DNA of 64,000 bases from the NCBI GenBank assembly GCA_051453625.1, contig JBOZIK010000001.1, forward strand, positions 268,444,851-268,508,850. The letters are read 5' to 3'. The position numbers were made by a program, and so were the translations under genes. The notes beneath the pieces were generated by a model. That model was not told the DNA's origin and did not search any database. It saw only the letters and a list, made by a program, of their open reading frames with translations. Of this stretch, positions 34,618 through 48,769 are shown piece by piece (the first letter of the stretch is position 1; the number at the start of each line of letters is the position of its first letter). This DNA comes from Welwitschia mirabilis. Its lineage: Eukaryota; Gnetophyta; Gnetopsida; Welwitschiales.

Positions 34618-35248
34618 TCTAATATCATGCATCTAGTATCATAATGAGTCAGAATCATTGCATTAGCATGTGGATGAGCTACGATAATGGAAAAAGGGCT
34701 ATGACTCATTTATAGAGCTGATAGGTTTTAGTCTTCTATGATCCACATTTTTGTCCTTGATCTCAACCTCCTAATTAAGATCATTACGAGTAGCCTTAAA
34801 TTAAACCATAATGCATCATTTTGAGCTCATTAACTGTCTAAGATTATTTTCACCTAAATATTACAAAAATGGCTATAAATGTATCATTATTGTTTGAATA
34901 GTAATGCAAAACTAAGACTAGTAATACCTTATTTCATTAAAATTTTTGGCTTTATTAATTGCATATTATCTTAAAATATTGCATAATCCTAGTTTTATCT
35001 TTATGTACTATCAAGTACTTGTTATCATTCCTCTTAGTTATTATATGTTGATGGTGTATCATTACATGCAAAGATACTCATACTAATCTTATCCACTACT
35101 TTCCATTTTAACATTGTTATAATTACCTTTATTTCAATACTAAATTATCATTAGTCTTAATTCATACTTATTTAACTCAACCTTATTTAGCTTTCTTCAT
35201 AAAGAAAAGATTATAACATCATAGGGACAACATGTAATTTTAGGTTTA
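34618..35248 (-). other. Possible LTR sequence right of the minus-strand PBS
   Basis: Non-coding. It has slightly more balanced composition than its surroundings (for example gagctacgataatgg at about 34676). LTR status is inferred only from the PBS at its left edge. Confidence 0.3.
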
Positions 35249-36744
35249 TGTAGCACCCATCCCCTAGATTTAGAAAGCTATGATGTTTGAAATTCCATTA
35301 CTCATGTTTATAGTTGGAATTTGAGCTTGATTCATTATTCCTTGATAGAAAGATGAGGTATTCTTTCTTAACTGAAGTTAAGGCATAGATTAAATCTCTA
35401 ATTTAAATCCTCTACAAGTATATTTGTTTATTTAACTTTAGCCTATGCTAATGAAAAATATACTAGATGACTTACTTCAGTGATGTGTATCTCCTTAATA
35501 TTTAGTTTTAAGACCCTATCTTCATAGATCATACATTATTTTCTATTTACAACATAATAGTAATACTTACATCATAGTAAGTTTTATAATATTAGATGTT
35601 CCATTAAGTTTATCTCATAAGTTGCATGAAAACTATATTTTGTTTTAAGTTCATTGTGATTAAGCTGTTGCATCATTAACCTGTTGAAATATATTAATAC
35701 TAGATATTCAAGTTTTCATTGTATAATACTTTTTATCTAATGCACTTTATACCTACTATTATTTTATAGTACATATGCATATATTTGTTGTTGCAAGTTG
35801 TCTTTTTATTAAATTTAGGAAATAATACAATTTAATTAATCACACTTCACATAACTATCAAATGTAGGGGGTTTGCATGATACTTGAAGGATTGAAATTG
35901 TTCTTATGATAAATATGGATTATCCTCTTGCCTAAGTAATGTATCTTAATGTAATCAAACTAAGTGTATTACAATTGAATTGTATTTTTATAGAGGTAAA
36001 ATATATTATAAATGCAAAATTAAGGGAGGAAATGTGAAACTTTTGGAGAATTTTGATTTGTTTCAAAAAGGACCTACAAAACTACATGTAGATAACGAAT
36101 TGTCTATTTACATGATAAAGAATCTAGTACTCCATGTTTGCATAAACATATAATTATAAAAGTGTACATGATATGTAAACTTATCAAAGTGAATTACTTA
36201 AACTGTGACATGTCTTAATAGAATAGTTCATTGTAGATGTTTTGATAAATTCTCTATTTAAAAAAAGTTTGAAGTATTCATAGGTCAACTAATTTTGAGT
36301 AACATGAGATCCTCGTATGTTAGTAAGAAAATAATAATTCTAGATGATTAACTATTTGGTAATAAAAGAAAGTTTGATCTACTAGATATTTTTATTACTT
36401 GGTTTTACTAATATTCAATGATATTTTAGCTAGAGTTACACTTGCGATTATGGGAAGAACCTACTAATTGAAGTATTTATAACTTAGTTGAATAGTAATG
36501 CAAGATATCTTCATAGTTTGGATTTAGCATTTGCATGGGGTTTTTCTCTAGGTACTCAGTAATGTTTAGTTGTAAATGCATCGTTGTTGCATGTTCTTAT
36601 TATCTTCCAAATCTATAATAGCATTAAATACCCTTTATTCTTATGTTAATTTGCTATGGCTAGTAGCATTGTAGTGTAGTTAGTTTTATCATATTAATTT
36701 ACCCTTGTTATTATTTAATTAGTATTTTATTATTTCATTAGAGT
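35249..36744 (+). repeat. Candidate plus-strand chromovirus LTR
   Basis: Starts tgtagcacccatcccc, like the TGTAACACCC start of many chromovirus LTRs. About 1.5 kb later tttagatcaagagtaaag (36745-36762) resembles TTTGGTATCAGAGCAAAG, an iMet PBS. No partner LTR was found in the window. Confidence 0.3.
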
Positions 36745-39700
36745 TTTAGATCAAGAGTAAAGAAAAATAACTTTATTTACATACATACAAAAGAAAGATG
36801 TCCAAATAGATAAAAAGATAAATATTAAATAAAAAGAGCATAAGTCTTAAATTAATCTTTTCAAATTAATCTGTTACTCCAACAACATACTAATTCTAAA
36901 ATTAAATTTTTGAAACTTTAACCTTTACATTAAATTATTGTTAAACCACACCTTTCTATATCCAAAAGTTACTTGTCTTTACAATCAATGAACTCATAAA
37001 TTATAAGAAAGAAAGGAATGAAATAAATCATTAAATAAGGTTTTCTAATATTATACCTTCATTAGAATATGAGATTAAACTTTACTTTTACAACTAAGGT
37101 TAACTAGATAGGAATGAATAAGGTTACATAAAAACACTTAATAAAAGATAGTGCATGCCCAATCATATTACTTTAAAATAAATCCCATAAATACTTATTT
37201 TTAGATAAAATCTATTTTTGTTCTTCTATCCTTCATGAATAGCCTATAGATGGTTTACATTCTTACTTATATTTTATTTTACATGAACTATTATGTTTGT
37301 TGTAGATAATTCATGGCTTCCTTCAAATGTTTGGATTTAGTTTTCCCCTTTCTCTAGTTATCCCATCCTTCCTTTGCCATGTGCATTCCTACATTAGTTT
37401 TTATAAAGATCCATATAATTGAAATAAATAAATAAATTACATAGTACAACTATAATATTCATATGCTTTATTTTTAATTGATTATTTAATTAGAATAAAA
37501 AATTTCTTATATTAAACTCAAGACTTATGATCATTACATTTCTAAACTTAAGCTTCTATGTGTCCTAATATAAACTAAGAAGTAAGAATATAAATTAAAA
37601 TAAAAATATATATAAAAAATTTTAAAAATAAAAGAAAAATAATTTGTTTTGTATTTTTAGTCCTTCCTTTTATTTGGATTGTATATTTGATTTTTGATAG
37701 TGTAGACTCACTTTTCTTTCTGGATTTCCATTAAGATCTTGATCTAATCCTTTATTTATTTAAGTTTATGATCACTTCTATTACCTTATTTAGAGTTTAA
37801 ACTAATAAATCTTTTTCATTTTCTTTTGGACCTAATAGCTTTCTTTTTAAATAACACTTTAAAAGATTTTTAAGATTATTAAAAATGATTAAAAACTCTA
37901 AGTTAATATTCATCAAATATATAAACCAAATCTATAGGGTAACTAATCATCATTCTTTGTACATGTAGATAATCCTTATTAAAAGAGTGCTTTTTTTTTA
38001 AATATTTTCAATTAAGCATTATTCTTTCCTAGCTATTATATATTCTTATTGTTCTATAGATCAATAATCCTAAGAGAATATTGAGTTAGAATCCCCTTCA
38101 TGTTGGGATAGAGTAACTATTGAATTTCATATTTATTAATGTGATTATGATTAAATTTTTAATAAAAGATACCTTTGCTTCTATTAATTTCTACTTTTTC
38201 TTAAGGGCTAAATAATTTTCTCTAATCATCATGGTTAGTGCATTTCTTAGATAAGTATTATTAATTTTTATTTTCTTTATTTTAGTTTAATGCTATGATA
38301 ATACTTTACCTTATTTATGAATACTTCTTTGTTTTTCACCATTATTAAAGGAGATATACAAATAATTTATTATTTATTACTACTCATCTATAATACCATT
38401 GGCTAGCTATAATAGTTGTTAAAAATTGAAGAGCAAAAATTCAAGAATAGAAGAAACTATTATGTCCTTCAAATCAATGCCTAAACAACCATTATTTTTA
38501 TGATTCAACTATTTTTAAAGCTTTCATTATTATTTTTAATTATAATATTTTTATTTTTCTTTAATAAATAGAATTTAACCCTCAAATTTAAGTCTTATCC
38601 TATCCTTACATGCATTTTCTTATTAAAATCTTTACTTATTACTAAAGGAAGAAGTGGGATTACAACTTTCAATTTTTATTTAAGTTATCCTTTCTAAATC
38701 TTAAGATAAAGTATCCTCTAAATCTATCTATAGTTCCTTGTTGATAGCCTATAGAAGCTTATCTAGAATTATAAAAAATATGATTCTTTCTTATAATTAG
38801 ATTTCATCAAATTCCAAAACAAGTTACATTATAGTAAAGGCATTAAAACCTACCTTCACACTACTTGATGGTATAATTAACAACATAGGAAAAGGAAGTG
38901 CTATGATGTGTGAGGTAGAAGATGGTTCTAAAAAAGAAGATACTCTGGTTTTTGAGGTAGACAACGATTCTAATAAAATAGAAGTGGTCAAACACACATG
39001 CTTTTTTAGGTTAAACTAAATTTATATTAATACATACATTTCACATACTTTAAAAATTATTTTGTAGTTTTATTATTACTATAATTCGCTAACTTTATTT
39101 TTGCTATCCTATAAGTTATAAAACTTTCTTATAAAAGGTAGTAAAAGGTGAGATGTAAATTTGCTGAATATTTGATGTTTCTAATATCATTAATGGTCCA
39201 CGATATCCTATTAATAATACTTTTGATGATGCTAATATTTTTGTTTCCACCTTTATCTAGTAATCATTTTAAAACCTTAAGGATCTTATGCTTAAATCAA
39301 ATTGTCTATGAGCTATTGAAAAAAAGCTTTAATCAATAGATGTAGAATAAAGGAATTCTATTAGGTTTACTTTTATGATAATATTTAATAAGGGCTTAAA
39401 TAATTCCTATATCATTTTTTTCCCTTAGATCAACGAATGATAGTAATGAAATAAAAACTCCCCATAGAAGATTAATTCTACATAGTTTTAAACATCAAAA
39501 ACTTCAATCACTAAAGTTACCCTAACCTTTCTTTCAATCTTACAAAATGGTGTAGCAATAACCTAGGAGAAAAACTAAGCTTCTTAATCGTTATGTTTTT
39601 TAAATATTGCATGCTTATAGGTAATCCCATGCAAAAAAATGTAATAAAGACAAAGTAAGGTAAAATTCACAAAAAATTGTTATAGAGCTCTTATAAAATT

Positions 39701-39856
39701 TTCATGTAAGAATAATGTGTATTACTTCTGATATTTTATGGGTACTAAAATAACATGGATTATTTGAATATCTAATATTAAATGCATAAAATGTGTAACT
39801 AAGCATATTATTTTTTTCCTTTTTAAATCTATTATGTAAAACTATAGTTTAATTTT

Positions 39857-39880
39857 AATTATTATTATTATTATTATTAT
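39857..39880. repeat. (ATT)n microsatellite
   Basis: About eight ATT units. Confidence 0.85.
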
Positions 39881-39985
39881 ATGAAATGAATTTATTAAAT
39901 ATTATGTCATTCTTTAAAAAAATTAAATTAAGATTCCAATTAATCATGACATATGAACTCTAGACTCTCCCTTTACCATGAAAAC

Positions 39986-40030
39986 CTACCTTCAAGATAC
40001 TAGTTACTGGGATCACGGTCTAGTATCTAT
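39986..40030 (-). repeat. Reverse copy of chromovirus-associated repeat
   Basis: On the minus strand, ccgtgatcccagtaactagt followed by atcttgaaggtag parallels 11128-11175 (cagtgatcccatatactaga, then ccttgaaggtag). It marks a minus-oriented relative of the LTR or UTR near 11.1 kb. Confidence 0.55.
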
Positions 40031-41579
40031 AAAAGCTTATTGAAATAAATAAAAAGATATTAATCAGTGAATAAAATGTAATTAATTAATAATAAAGTGT
40101 AATTACAACTTTTTATAATTTATTATTAAAATGTAAAAAATTTATTTTTAACTCAAAATAAAAGTAATCTAAGTAAAGAAAATTAATTTAGCTTTATTCC
40201 TAACTTTTTTTGCTTAATAACCTAAAGAAGAATTCTACTTAAAGTGTTAATTAATTAGAAGGAACCACTCCTAATGATGTAAACTAATGATTTATCAAAC
40301 TATATTAAAGATATGGTAATCCCCTTATTTCTTGTTGAGACTTCTGATGAAGCTTACTTTTGATAAAATAAGGCATTCATAATTATAATTTAAACTATAA
40401 AACTATACTTAAAGGTATTTTTTGTAGTTTTTAGATGATAAAGTCATTAGATGATCAAAGATTTGAAAACCATGCATTATTATCAAGTTTAATATTATTT
40501 GAAATTATCATGATTATGAAGTTAATATCAAGGATGAAAATGTAAAGCATGAAAGACTTATTTAACTGATTGGTTGATCATACAGGTGCCTCATAGTCTC
40601 TTTTCCATTATCATATCTTATGCAATTGTTGATGCAATAATTTTAACTCATTTTAACACATTATGCATGACATTAGATCATTTTAAAGCTTATTAGGACA
40701 TTAATATCTTGGAAATTTGCATTTTGAAAGCCACAATTTATTCCTAACTAGTTATTGTTTAATCTAATATGATGTCTTTAAGTAATATTTGTCAAAAGCA
40801 TAAAATTAAGTTAATTTTCAATTTTGTATTTATAGTGGTTACTAATTAATTACCTATGGTTCTTCAATTTCATTTCTTAGTACAAATTTGCACTATAGCA
40901 CCATCTAATTATTCACAATTTCTCAATCTAAATCACATGATGACACTTGCAACTTTTATCAACCTATTCATCTAAAACCAATTCTAGTGTATTTATAGAG
41001 AATTATTCATAAAAAAATCACACATTTAGCTACATCTAATTACATTTATTTATACTAAAGTTAAGTCAATTATCTTAAATAAATTTTAAGAAATTTTCAA
41101 GCATTAGCAAGAGTTTCTGAATACATTCTATCTTTTATTTCTTTACTTCCATTGATCTTATCTTTATATTATTTTTGGAAGCCTTTCCTATTCTTCATTT
41201 TCATCCATTCCTTTCATATAAATATATTTTCAACCTTCTATGTCCTCTTACAATTCATCTTTCATCTCATTTTATTGCACTTTCATTCATTTAAAAAACA
41301 TTACAAGCATAGTGAAGTGCATGTAAATGAGTGATATAGAAGGGGGAGAAGGCACCAGATCTTGCAAAAAATTGGATTAAAGAGTAATGTAAATGGTTGT
41401 AATTATACTTAAAACAAATAGTTATTCTTTTCTTTATGTTTTTGTGCTCGTGTTTACTTAAATTATGCATTTTTATTATTCTTTAAATTCAACTATACTT
41501 CTTATAGAACGTTGCATATTTAGTGCTAATGAAATTGTATAATATTTAGTACCTCTTATAGAATTATCTTATTTTAGAT

Positions 41580-42153
41580 NNNNNNNNNNNNNNNNNNNNN
41601 NNNNNNNNNNNNNNNNNNNNNNNNNNNNNNNNNNNNNNNNNNNNNNNNNNNNNNNNNNNNNNNNNNNNNNNNNNNNNNNNNNNNNNNNNNNNNNNNNNNN
41701 NNNNNNNNNNNNNNNNNNNNNNNNNNNNNNNNNNNNNNNNNNNNNNNNNNNNNNNNNNNNNNNNNNNNNNNNNNNNNNNNNNNNNNNNNNNNNNNNNNNN
41801 NNNNNNNNNNNNNNNNNNNNNNNNNNNNNNNNNNNNNNNNNNNNNNNNNNNNNNNNNNNNNNNNNNNNNNNNNNNNNNNNNNNNNNNNNNNNNNNNNNNN
41901 NNNNNNNNNNNNNNNNNNNNNNNNNNNNNNNNNNNNNNNNNNNNNNNNNNNNNNNNNNNNNNNNNNNNNNNNNNNNNNNNNNNNNNNNNNNNNNNNNNNN
42001 NNNNNNNNNNNNNNNNNNNNNNNNNNNNNNNNNNNNNNNNNNNNNNNNNNNNNNNNNNNNNNNNNNNNNNNNNNNNNNNNNNNNNNNNNNNNNNNNNNNN
42101 NNNNNNNNNNNNNNNNNNNNNNNNNNNNNNNNNNNNNNNNNNNNNNNNNNNNN
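41580..42153. other. Assembly gap, 574 N
   Basis: Content unknown; open frames across it are artefacts. Confidence 0.95.
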
Positions 42154-44079
42154 AATAAATTTTTTTCATTATTGCATTATTACTTCTCTCTCTTTTTCTC
42201 TTTTCTCAAATTCAAAATAGAACTAGTGAATTTTAGTCTTAGCTTAATCATATCTCATTTTATATAACTCTAATTGCTTTGAAATTTTTCTAGTAGGATC
42301 CTCTCATAATTTAAGATATTTTAATATCTTGTGACTTCAAAATCCAATTCAGCTTCAAAATTCCATTTTTGATCATTTGTAGTATAGTTATGGTTTTACT
42401 TAGAAAATCTTCTAAACTATGAAATCTTGATTTTTTAATTTTGAAAATTAAATTTCTTAGTTAATATTGATGTTTTTTTAGAAATTGAAGATATGATATT
42501 TTACTATAATTTTTATACTTTTAAAATATGAAATCCACTTTTTGTCAAGTCTTATAGTTTTCTTAATATTTTTAGTTAGAGCAAGATTAGTTATAGTTTT
42601 GTAAATTTTTCTCAAAAGCATATTTATCATTGATTTTAATAATTCAGATAATATTGAATATTTGGTTCTAGGGACTTATTTTAAGATGTATTCTAAGTAT
42701 CATAAGGGTTCTAAAGACTTCTATCTTCTCTACCTTAAAGTCATTCTCTCCCTTTTCTCTATCTTTTTTTTCCTTTCTTTATTCTAGTCAAAATAGCATG
42801 AAATTGACTTAGTCTTATTTTAATGGTGTAAATATTCACATGTTTATTTTTATCAGTTACTTATTAAGTATTAATATAATTTCATTATTACATCCCTTTT
42901 ATATCTCATGTAAATCTTAAGTAAGAGTTATCCTTCAAGTTAAATGTATCAATATTAAGTAAAAATATTATTAATGTCAATTGATTTACTTTGTTATTTT
43001 AAAGGATCATGTATTCAAAGAGCTATCTTTTGATTCTAATTTGTTGAAATGTTAGTGTAGAATAGAATAACATGTTTAAATATTTCACATTCACCCATTT
43101 TACATTATCATCAGTAGTGAACTTGTCATAAAAAATTATTTTTTATTAATAATGACTAATGGTTTTTAACTCTCCTAATCATTTAGTTGTGTTACAAGTG
43201 ATTATTAGATTAATATTAAATGTTTATGAATGATTATTTCTTTTTATTTTAATGTATTTTTATTCATGTTTTATGAAATTCTGGTCTTGTTACACATGTA
43301 ATTTTTAATATTAATTATTTGTTGTGTGTTACAATGACTTTTATATTACTTAGAGTATTTTTTTATTATGTAAACTAATAATTTAATAAAAATTGTATAA
43401 TATCTCTATAAAAATATATGCGAAAGTTATTCCTTAGTTTGATAATTGTAGGCTTTTTCTATATAGATAATTTGAGTCAAGAGAGTTATTTATGCTTGAT
43501 TTTCTTTCCCTAGGTTAAATTATTATGTTAAGCACAAAAATATTTTTGTGAAGGCTCAAAGCATGATCTCTTCATTTTGAACATTGAGTCTTTTCCTCAA
43601 TTAAAATTAATTCCACTTCTAAGGAAAAGTTATAATTTTTTTAATATATGTAATTTATTGTATCAATATTTTTTCATACGTATATATCATTATGAAAGTT
43701 GCTCTATTTTTAGGTGCTTTTTATATTACAAATGCATCATTGAACCTATAAGCATTACATTACTCCAACAAGCCTTTGAGGTGCATATGTTCTAACTTAT
43801 ACTAATGTTTGTGCATTTTTCTCTTTATGTTATTTTTAATGCTACACATATGTTAGTAAATCTTGGATTCATACTAATAAATGTTTTGAAATATAGCATA
43901 GTTCTAATCATACATTACCTTTATTATTACTACAACCTTCTCAAGTGTTTAACCATCTTTATAAGACTTTACATTCTCTTGTTTTTTAAATGAATACCAA
44001 AATAATGATTTTAAAAATCCTAATCTTTAGCCTACTCTTGAATAATCTTTTGAAGGTTGAAAAATTAATTTCTCTTTCT
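42154..44079. other. Non-coding leader-like region before a gypsy gag
   Basis: T-rich start (ctctctctttttctctttt near 42186), no protein domain. By position it may be the LTR or leader of the gag fragment that follows, but no PBS or LTR pair was found. Open frames at 43577-43795 and 43805-43993 show no known motif. Confidence 0.35.
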
Positions 44080-44684
44080 GTTTCACCCTCGATATCATAG
44101 CTTCTATCAATAATCATAAGTATTTTCTTAATTTTCATGGCTTAGATCATGAGAATCCTTATGAGTTTCTTGAATAGTCTAATTTATTTTGTAAGATTAC
44201 ATTCAAATGCATTTAGATGCAATAAAATTAGGAAATCTTTGTTTTATTTTAATGAATAGAACTAAATATTGAGTTAGGATTATATGTAATAATGATAATC
44301 TTTTAAATCTTGCAAAGTTTAAAAAGTTTTCATTAAGACATTTCTATAAATACCTTATAGTAATTAAATGATAAAGCTTATTAATATCTTCAAGAAATCT
44401 TATAGTGAATCTTATTCTAAATATTTTAAGCATTTTAGAGATCTTATGATTAAAAATTCCAATAATGGTTTTGAAATTTGGAGATTAGTTCATTTTTTCT
44501 TAGAATTTATAAATAAGAAAGCTAGAAAGATGGTAGAAAATTTAAGTAAGAAAATTATTCAATCCAATAACTAATTAATCATAAAGTAGATTGAAAAAAT
44601 GATAGAAGTTACACATAGCTAGGAAGATATTGAAAATGATCATGTTAGAAGTAGGATTAGCTTAACTTATCTTAAAAATAAGGA
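44080..44684 (+). pseudogene. Ty3/gypsy gag fragment
   Basis: LDHENPYEFLE near 44145 matches the conserved capsid motif (usually FHGL-x-x-ENP-x-x-HI). The open stretch at 44368-44574 holds KSYSESYSKYFKHFRDL and NNGFEIWRLVHFFLEFINK, which correspond to the HHGFETW-type and YFYEGL-type region of Tat/Athila gag. The frame stops and is then cut at 44684 by the start of LTR1, so the rest of this element is missing or displaced. Confidence 0.7.
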
Positions 44685-45711
44685 TGTTAGATGGCTAGCT
44701 TAGACATATTTAATGGTGGTTATAAGTGTGGATATGGGATCTTTTACTAGACTTAGTTATCCAAACTAAGCATTTTATATGTTAAGAACTCATGATAAAG
44801 AATTAAGCATAATTTGATGAAAATGGAGTAATTATGTAGCATCTGAGGAAATGATTAGATTCCACCTATAATCAAATTTCATCTAGCACTAGAAGATAAA
44901 GAATAAGATGATAAATCATTAGAAGAGAAAGTTATTAGATTCCACCTACAACTAGATTTCACTTTCCATTAGAGGACACACCACTATAGGATGGAACTAA
45001 TGAATGATAAATAACTAAGTTTTAGTTTTAGCTAAAATTATAATGTAACTATTCTAGTTTTTCCTTTTAGCAAATTAGTTTACTGTTCAAATCTATATGA
45101 ATGTATTAAGATTCTTACATTTCCCCATCATATTAGCACTAAATTTACTTGTGATGGAAGAATTCTTAGGTAATGGATCCATTCACTTGTGGGAATAGTT
45201 ATTCTTTGTGCTAGATTATATTTCCTCCATTGAGGTGCTATTCCTTGTAAGGGAATGAATAAAGTAAATTTTTTTATTGTAATAAAGAGTACTTTTTCTT
45301 TAAAATTACACTCTCTCTATTCTCTTAATTTTTATGTTTATGTTCATTTAATACTAATTTAAGATTAAATCTAATCTTAACATAAAATACAAAGGGTAGC
45401 TTAGATGACAACAAGCTAGTACACGTTGGTAGTCAAATTGCATAGGTAAGAAAATTCTTATTTTACTACATTTACAACTCTATTGCATTCATCATCTACA
45501 TTATCTATTTTCCCTTTTTATACTTAATAGAAAAATATGAAAAACATTATTCCTTTTTCTCTCCTTGAATGAAATGTCTTTTACAATATTCATGTATTTG
45601 CTTCATCAGTTTGTGGCATTTGGATTTGCACCCTATACTAGCATTCACCATTATAGGTTTAACTAATAAATAATCCTAAATATGTTCTGATGCATGCTTA
45701 AGAGATAATCA
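44685..45711 (+). repeat. LTR1 of Tat-type array
   Basis: About 1027 bp, from tgttagatggctagctta to agagataatca. Homologous in order with LTR2 and LTR3: acatatttaatgg near the start, agattccaccta repeats in U3, and gcatgcttaagaga at the end. The most diverged of the three; a TATA box is no longer clear. Confidence 0.75.
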
Positions 45712-45735
45712 TTTTGGCATTCTTACTAGATAATC
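45712..45735 (+). promoter_or_regulatory. Decayed tRNA-Asp-type PBS after LTR1
   Basis: ttttggcattcttactagat against ttttggcgccgttgccgggg: nearly all differences are C-to-T or G-to-A. Confidence 0.7.
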
Positions 45736-46392
45736 ATTAAAGGATTAGAAGATTAATTCTCATTGTACAAGTAGGTACCTTGAGCTTAAGATTTTTTTTT
45801 TAATTTTATTTTACTTATGAAGTATTGTACTTTTAGTTTTCATTTCTTTAATATTGCACTTTAGTTTTATTTAAGTTTGCATTTTAGTTTTTAGTTTACC
45901 TTTGTTTTGTAAACTTACCATTTTTTACAACTAACGTGGCCTACACTTTGTGCTTCATGCAATTTGAGTGAGTGCCATATCCATTATTGGTATAGCCTCC
46001 TTTTTACATTCTATAGGACCTAGAATAGTGTTGCAACTTAAGTATAAAAATATATTTCTAACATTTTAATGTATAAGAAAATGATAAAAAAGAAAAAGAA
46101 GCATAATAATAATTAATTCATTAGCAAATTAGTTCAAGAATAATTAGAGGACTTTAATTTAAAAAGCAGAGGTGAGAAAGTTTCATTTAAATCTAGAATA
46201 AAATAAGACTATCTTTTATATTTCTAAAAGTAATTTTCTTATTTATAAAAGAAATGTATTTCATAAAATCTCTTCATCTTTAAACCTATCTAAAGATCCT
46301 ACATCTTAAATCTATTTCTCTTTTAATAATCCTTTTACTTCTATCCCTCCAAATGTGTTAGCCTCTACTTATTCTTCATTAACTTTCAAATA
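45736..46392 (+). other. Leader of unit F
   Basis: Non-coding sequence between PBS and gag, with no further feature. Confidence 0.5.
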
Positions 46393-47180
46393 GATGATAG
46401 CTTTTGGGGAAACAAAGATTCAAAACCCTTTGGATCCATTTAATGGAGATTTTGTGGAACTTAAAAACCTTCATTACCATCCTACCTTACTCAAGAGAAG
46501 ATGAATAAGTCTTTTTCCAACACCTAGTCAAAATAGAAAAATTCATTCTTACCTTAGGAAATGGAGAAAAGAAGGAAACTAATAGGACTTACATGATTAT
46601 TTTTCCCTTTATACTTAGAGGAAAGGCTAATAATTTGTTGAAAACTATCATACGTAAAAGCCTTAGGACTTCAAACCAAATTTAATATGTCTTTATAAAA
46701 GGTTCATGAGTGAAACAACCATAAGAAAAAGAAGAAGAAAAGTTACCAATTTCGCACAACTACCTTATGAGGTTTATGTTATAACCTATGAGAGATTCTT
46801 GATTGTTACTTCATCTAATCTGGTAGATGAATTTTTAAGGGAAAAACTTATTAATTACTTCTATAGTTGATTGAATACCCAAGGTAAGTAACTAATAGAT
46901 CTTGCATGTGATAAACATTTACTCAACTTAGCTTTGGAGGATGCTTGGAAACTTTTGGAGGAATTGGTAAAAATTACTTAAACATGGCCTAAATCTAAGT
47001 CCAAGAAAGAAAAATCATAAGAGAAAGTAATCAAAGACCTTAAGAGAGAATGACATGAAGAGTTAATGGGCCCTTGTGTATTAGACCTCTAGCTAATGCT
47101 ACAACAATAAATGAGAGATCATCATCTTCTTACTCCCCTTATGAAATTTATGAAGATAGTTCCTACTAAACAAAAGAATG
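46393..47180 (+). pseudogene. Unit F gag remnant
   Basis: Starts around ATG 46393 and gives QNPLDPFNGDF, then FILTLGNGEKKETNRTYMII and FPFILRGKANNLLKTI near 46540-46660. The latter matches the capsid motif (LFPFSLKGKAKxWLxSL) of Tat gag and is closely similar to the gag at 63890-64000. Stops and shifts follow. The open frame at 47213-47419 lies in the linker after gag and has no known motif. Confidence 0.7.
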
Positions 47181-47939
47181 TCTGGTGATATCCACTTGTG
47201 AAGAAATAGTTTTTGAATCCACCAGGGACTAATATGAATAGGAAGATCCAATTCCAATCAAGGGGTTATTCCCTACCTTTAAGACCTCTTTTGAATACAT
47301 GTTTAGAAACTAGAATTTCTAGCCTAGTTCTTTCAATTACTGATGTCACCAAGGTGATACATTTTAAAATTCAATATAAGAACTTAGAAAAATACATGAA
47401 AACACATACAAATACCTAAAAAATTAAATAAAAAACATAGAAAATGTCATTGGTGTATTATAATAAATAATGATGGAAAATCAAAGACCACAAAGAAATT
47501 TTACTATCAACTCATTGGAATTAACATTACTTCTAGAGATTCAATATCAAATCATGCTAAAGTTTCTAAGGACAAAATAAATAATGACATAGAAATCCTT
47601 GATAATCCAAGTTGGCCTTTATCTTTAACTCATAAATCAAACACCCACACTAGGCCTAAAAAGAAACAAGAAATCCCATGTCCTAAGAGATTGAAAGTTA
47701 CCCCAACTATGATGAATACCTTAAGGCTATAATGTAATATGTGAGTGTTAAATTATCATTCTAAAAATTTTTCATGATAATCTAAAGTATGTCAAGATGT
47801 AAAAGGACTTTATGAAGAGGAAGTAAAAAAGAACCATGCTTAGTAAAGTCTTTATTATGGAATGCATGGCTAATTTAATCACATAAAAGTGCCCAAAATT
47901 AAATACCTAGGGGCTACAATATTAAGTGTAATATTAAAA

Positions 47940-48310
47940 GGGAAAAAATAACAAAAAAACTTTTGTTAACATTAGAGCTAGTATTAATATCATCTTATAT
48001 CACATACATAATAAATTTGGTTTAGATACTAGATTGGAATCCATAAACATAACTTTAAAACTAGCCCATGTAATGATCAAGAGATTCATAAGAATCATCA
48101 AAGACCTAGTTTTTTAAATTAAATAGGCTACTATCCAATTGATGTTATGCTAATTGAAATTAAGCTTAATGAAGGTTATCATTTACTTTTAGGTAGAGCT
48201 TTTTATGCCACCACTTACTCTATCATAGATACTAGAACTTGTATGATGGAGTGTCATATTAGTAATAGTAAATTCATGATTAGAGTCTTTAGTGTAGCTT
48301 AAAAAGACAC
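47940..48310 (+). pseudogene. Unit F aspartic protease remnant
   Basis: NIRASINIILYHIHNKFGLD near 47965 corresponds to D-T-G-A-S-V-N at the active site; the catalytic aspartate is now asparagine and the glycine is arginine. HLLLGRAFYATTYSIIDT near 48180-48235 matches ILGRPFLATxxAxID. The structure is clear but could not be active. Confidence 0.8.
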
Positions 48311-48769
48311 AGGGAAAGACTTAAAATTTGATGAAAATGTGAGATCAACAATGCTTCTCCAAAATCACCTCCATAGAGGAAAGGCTCTTAACTTTAAATG
48401 ATGAGACTTTATCTAATAATCGTATTGAATATTTTAATATTCTAGGTAGCCCTAATACTTAAAATTATTTAAACTGCAACAATAATGTTTTAAGTAATGA
48501 TTTGTATCAAGGAGAATGTGACATGTTTAAAATCCTTACTAAAAATGAAAATTCAATTTCCATAAGTGAAGATTATGAAATTCAGCTGAAGGAATTACCT
48601 AATAGTTTGAAGTACGTATTTTTACATGACAATTCTAATAAATCCTTGGTGATTAGTATTCAACTCACTCCTTAACAATAAAAATCTTTAATTCATTAAC
48701 TTATATAAAAGTGCATGTCTTTGTTTGAACCCATAAAAACCTTACTACAATTCCTCCATTTGTTATCCA

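Larger units (their letters stand above)
36763..41579. other. Degraded non-coding repeat zone
   Basis: Very AT-rich. No gene or domain is supported. It contains an (ATT)n tract (39857-39880), a reverse copy of the 11128-11175 repeat (39986-40030), a purine tract at about 41338-41355 (agaagggggagaagg), and a short segment at 38880-39000 open on both strands with no known similarity. Open frames at 39148-39339 and 41152-41334 look like chance. Confidence 0.5.

Noticed and set aside
36763-41579. A host gene in the long stretch without retrotransposon domains
   Set aside because: No frame longer than 63 codons, no splice-consistent series of conserved exons, and no known motif on either strand.
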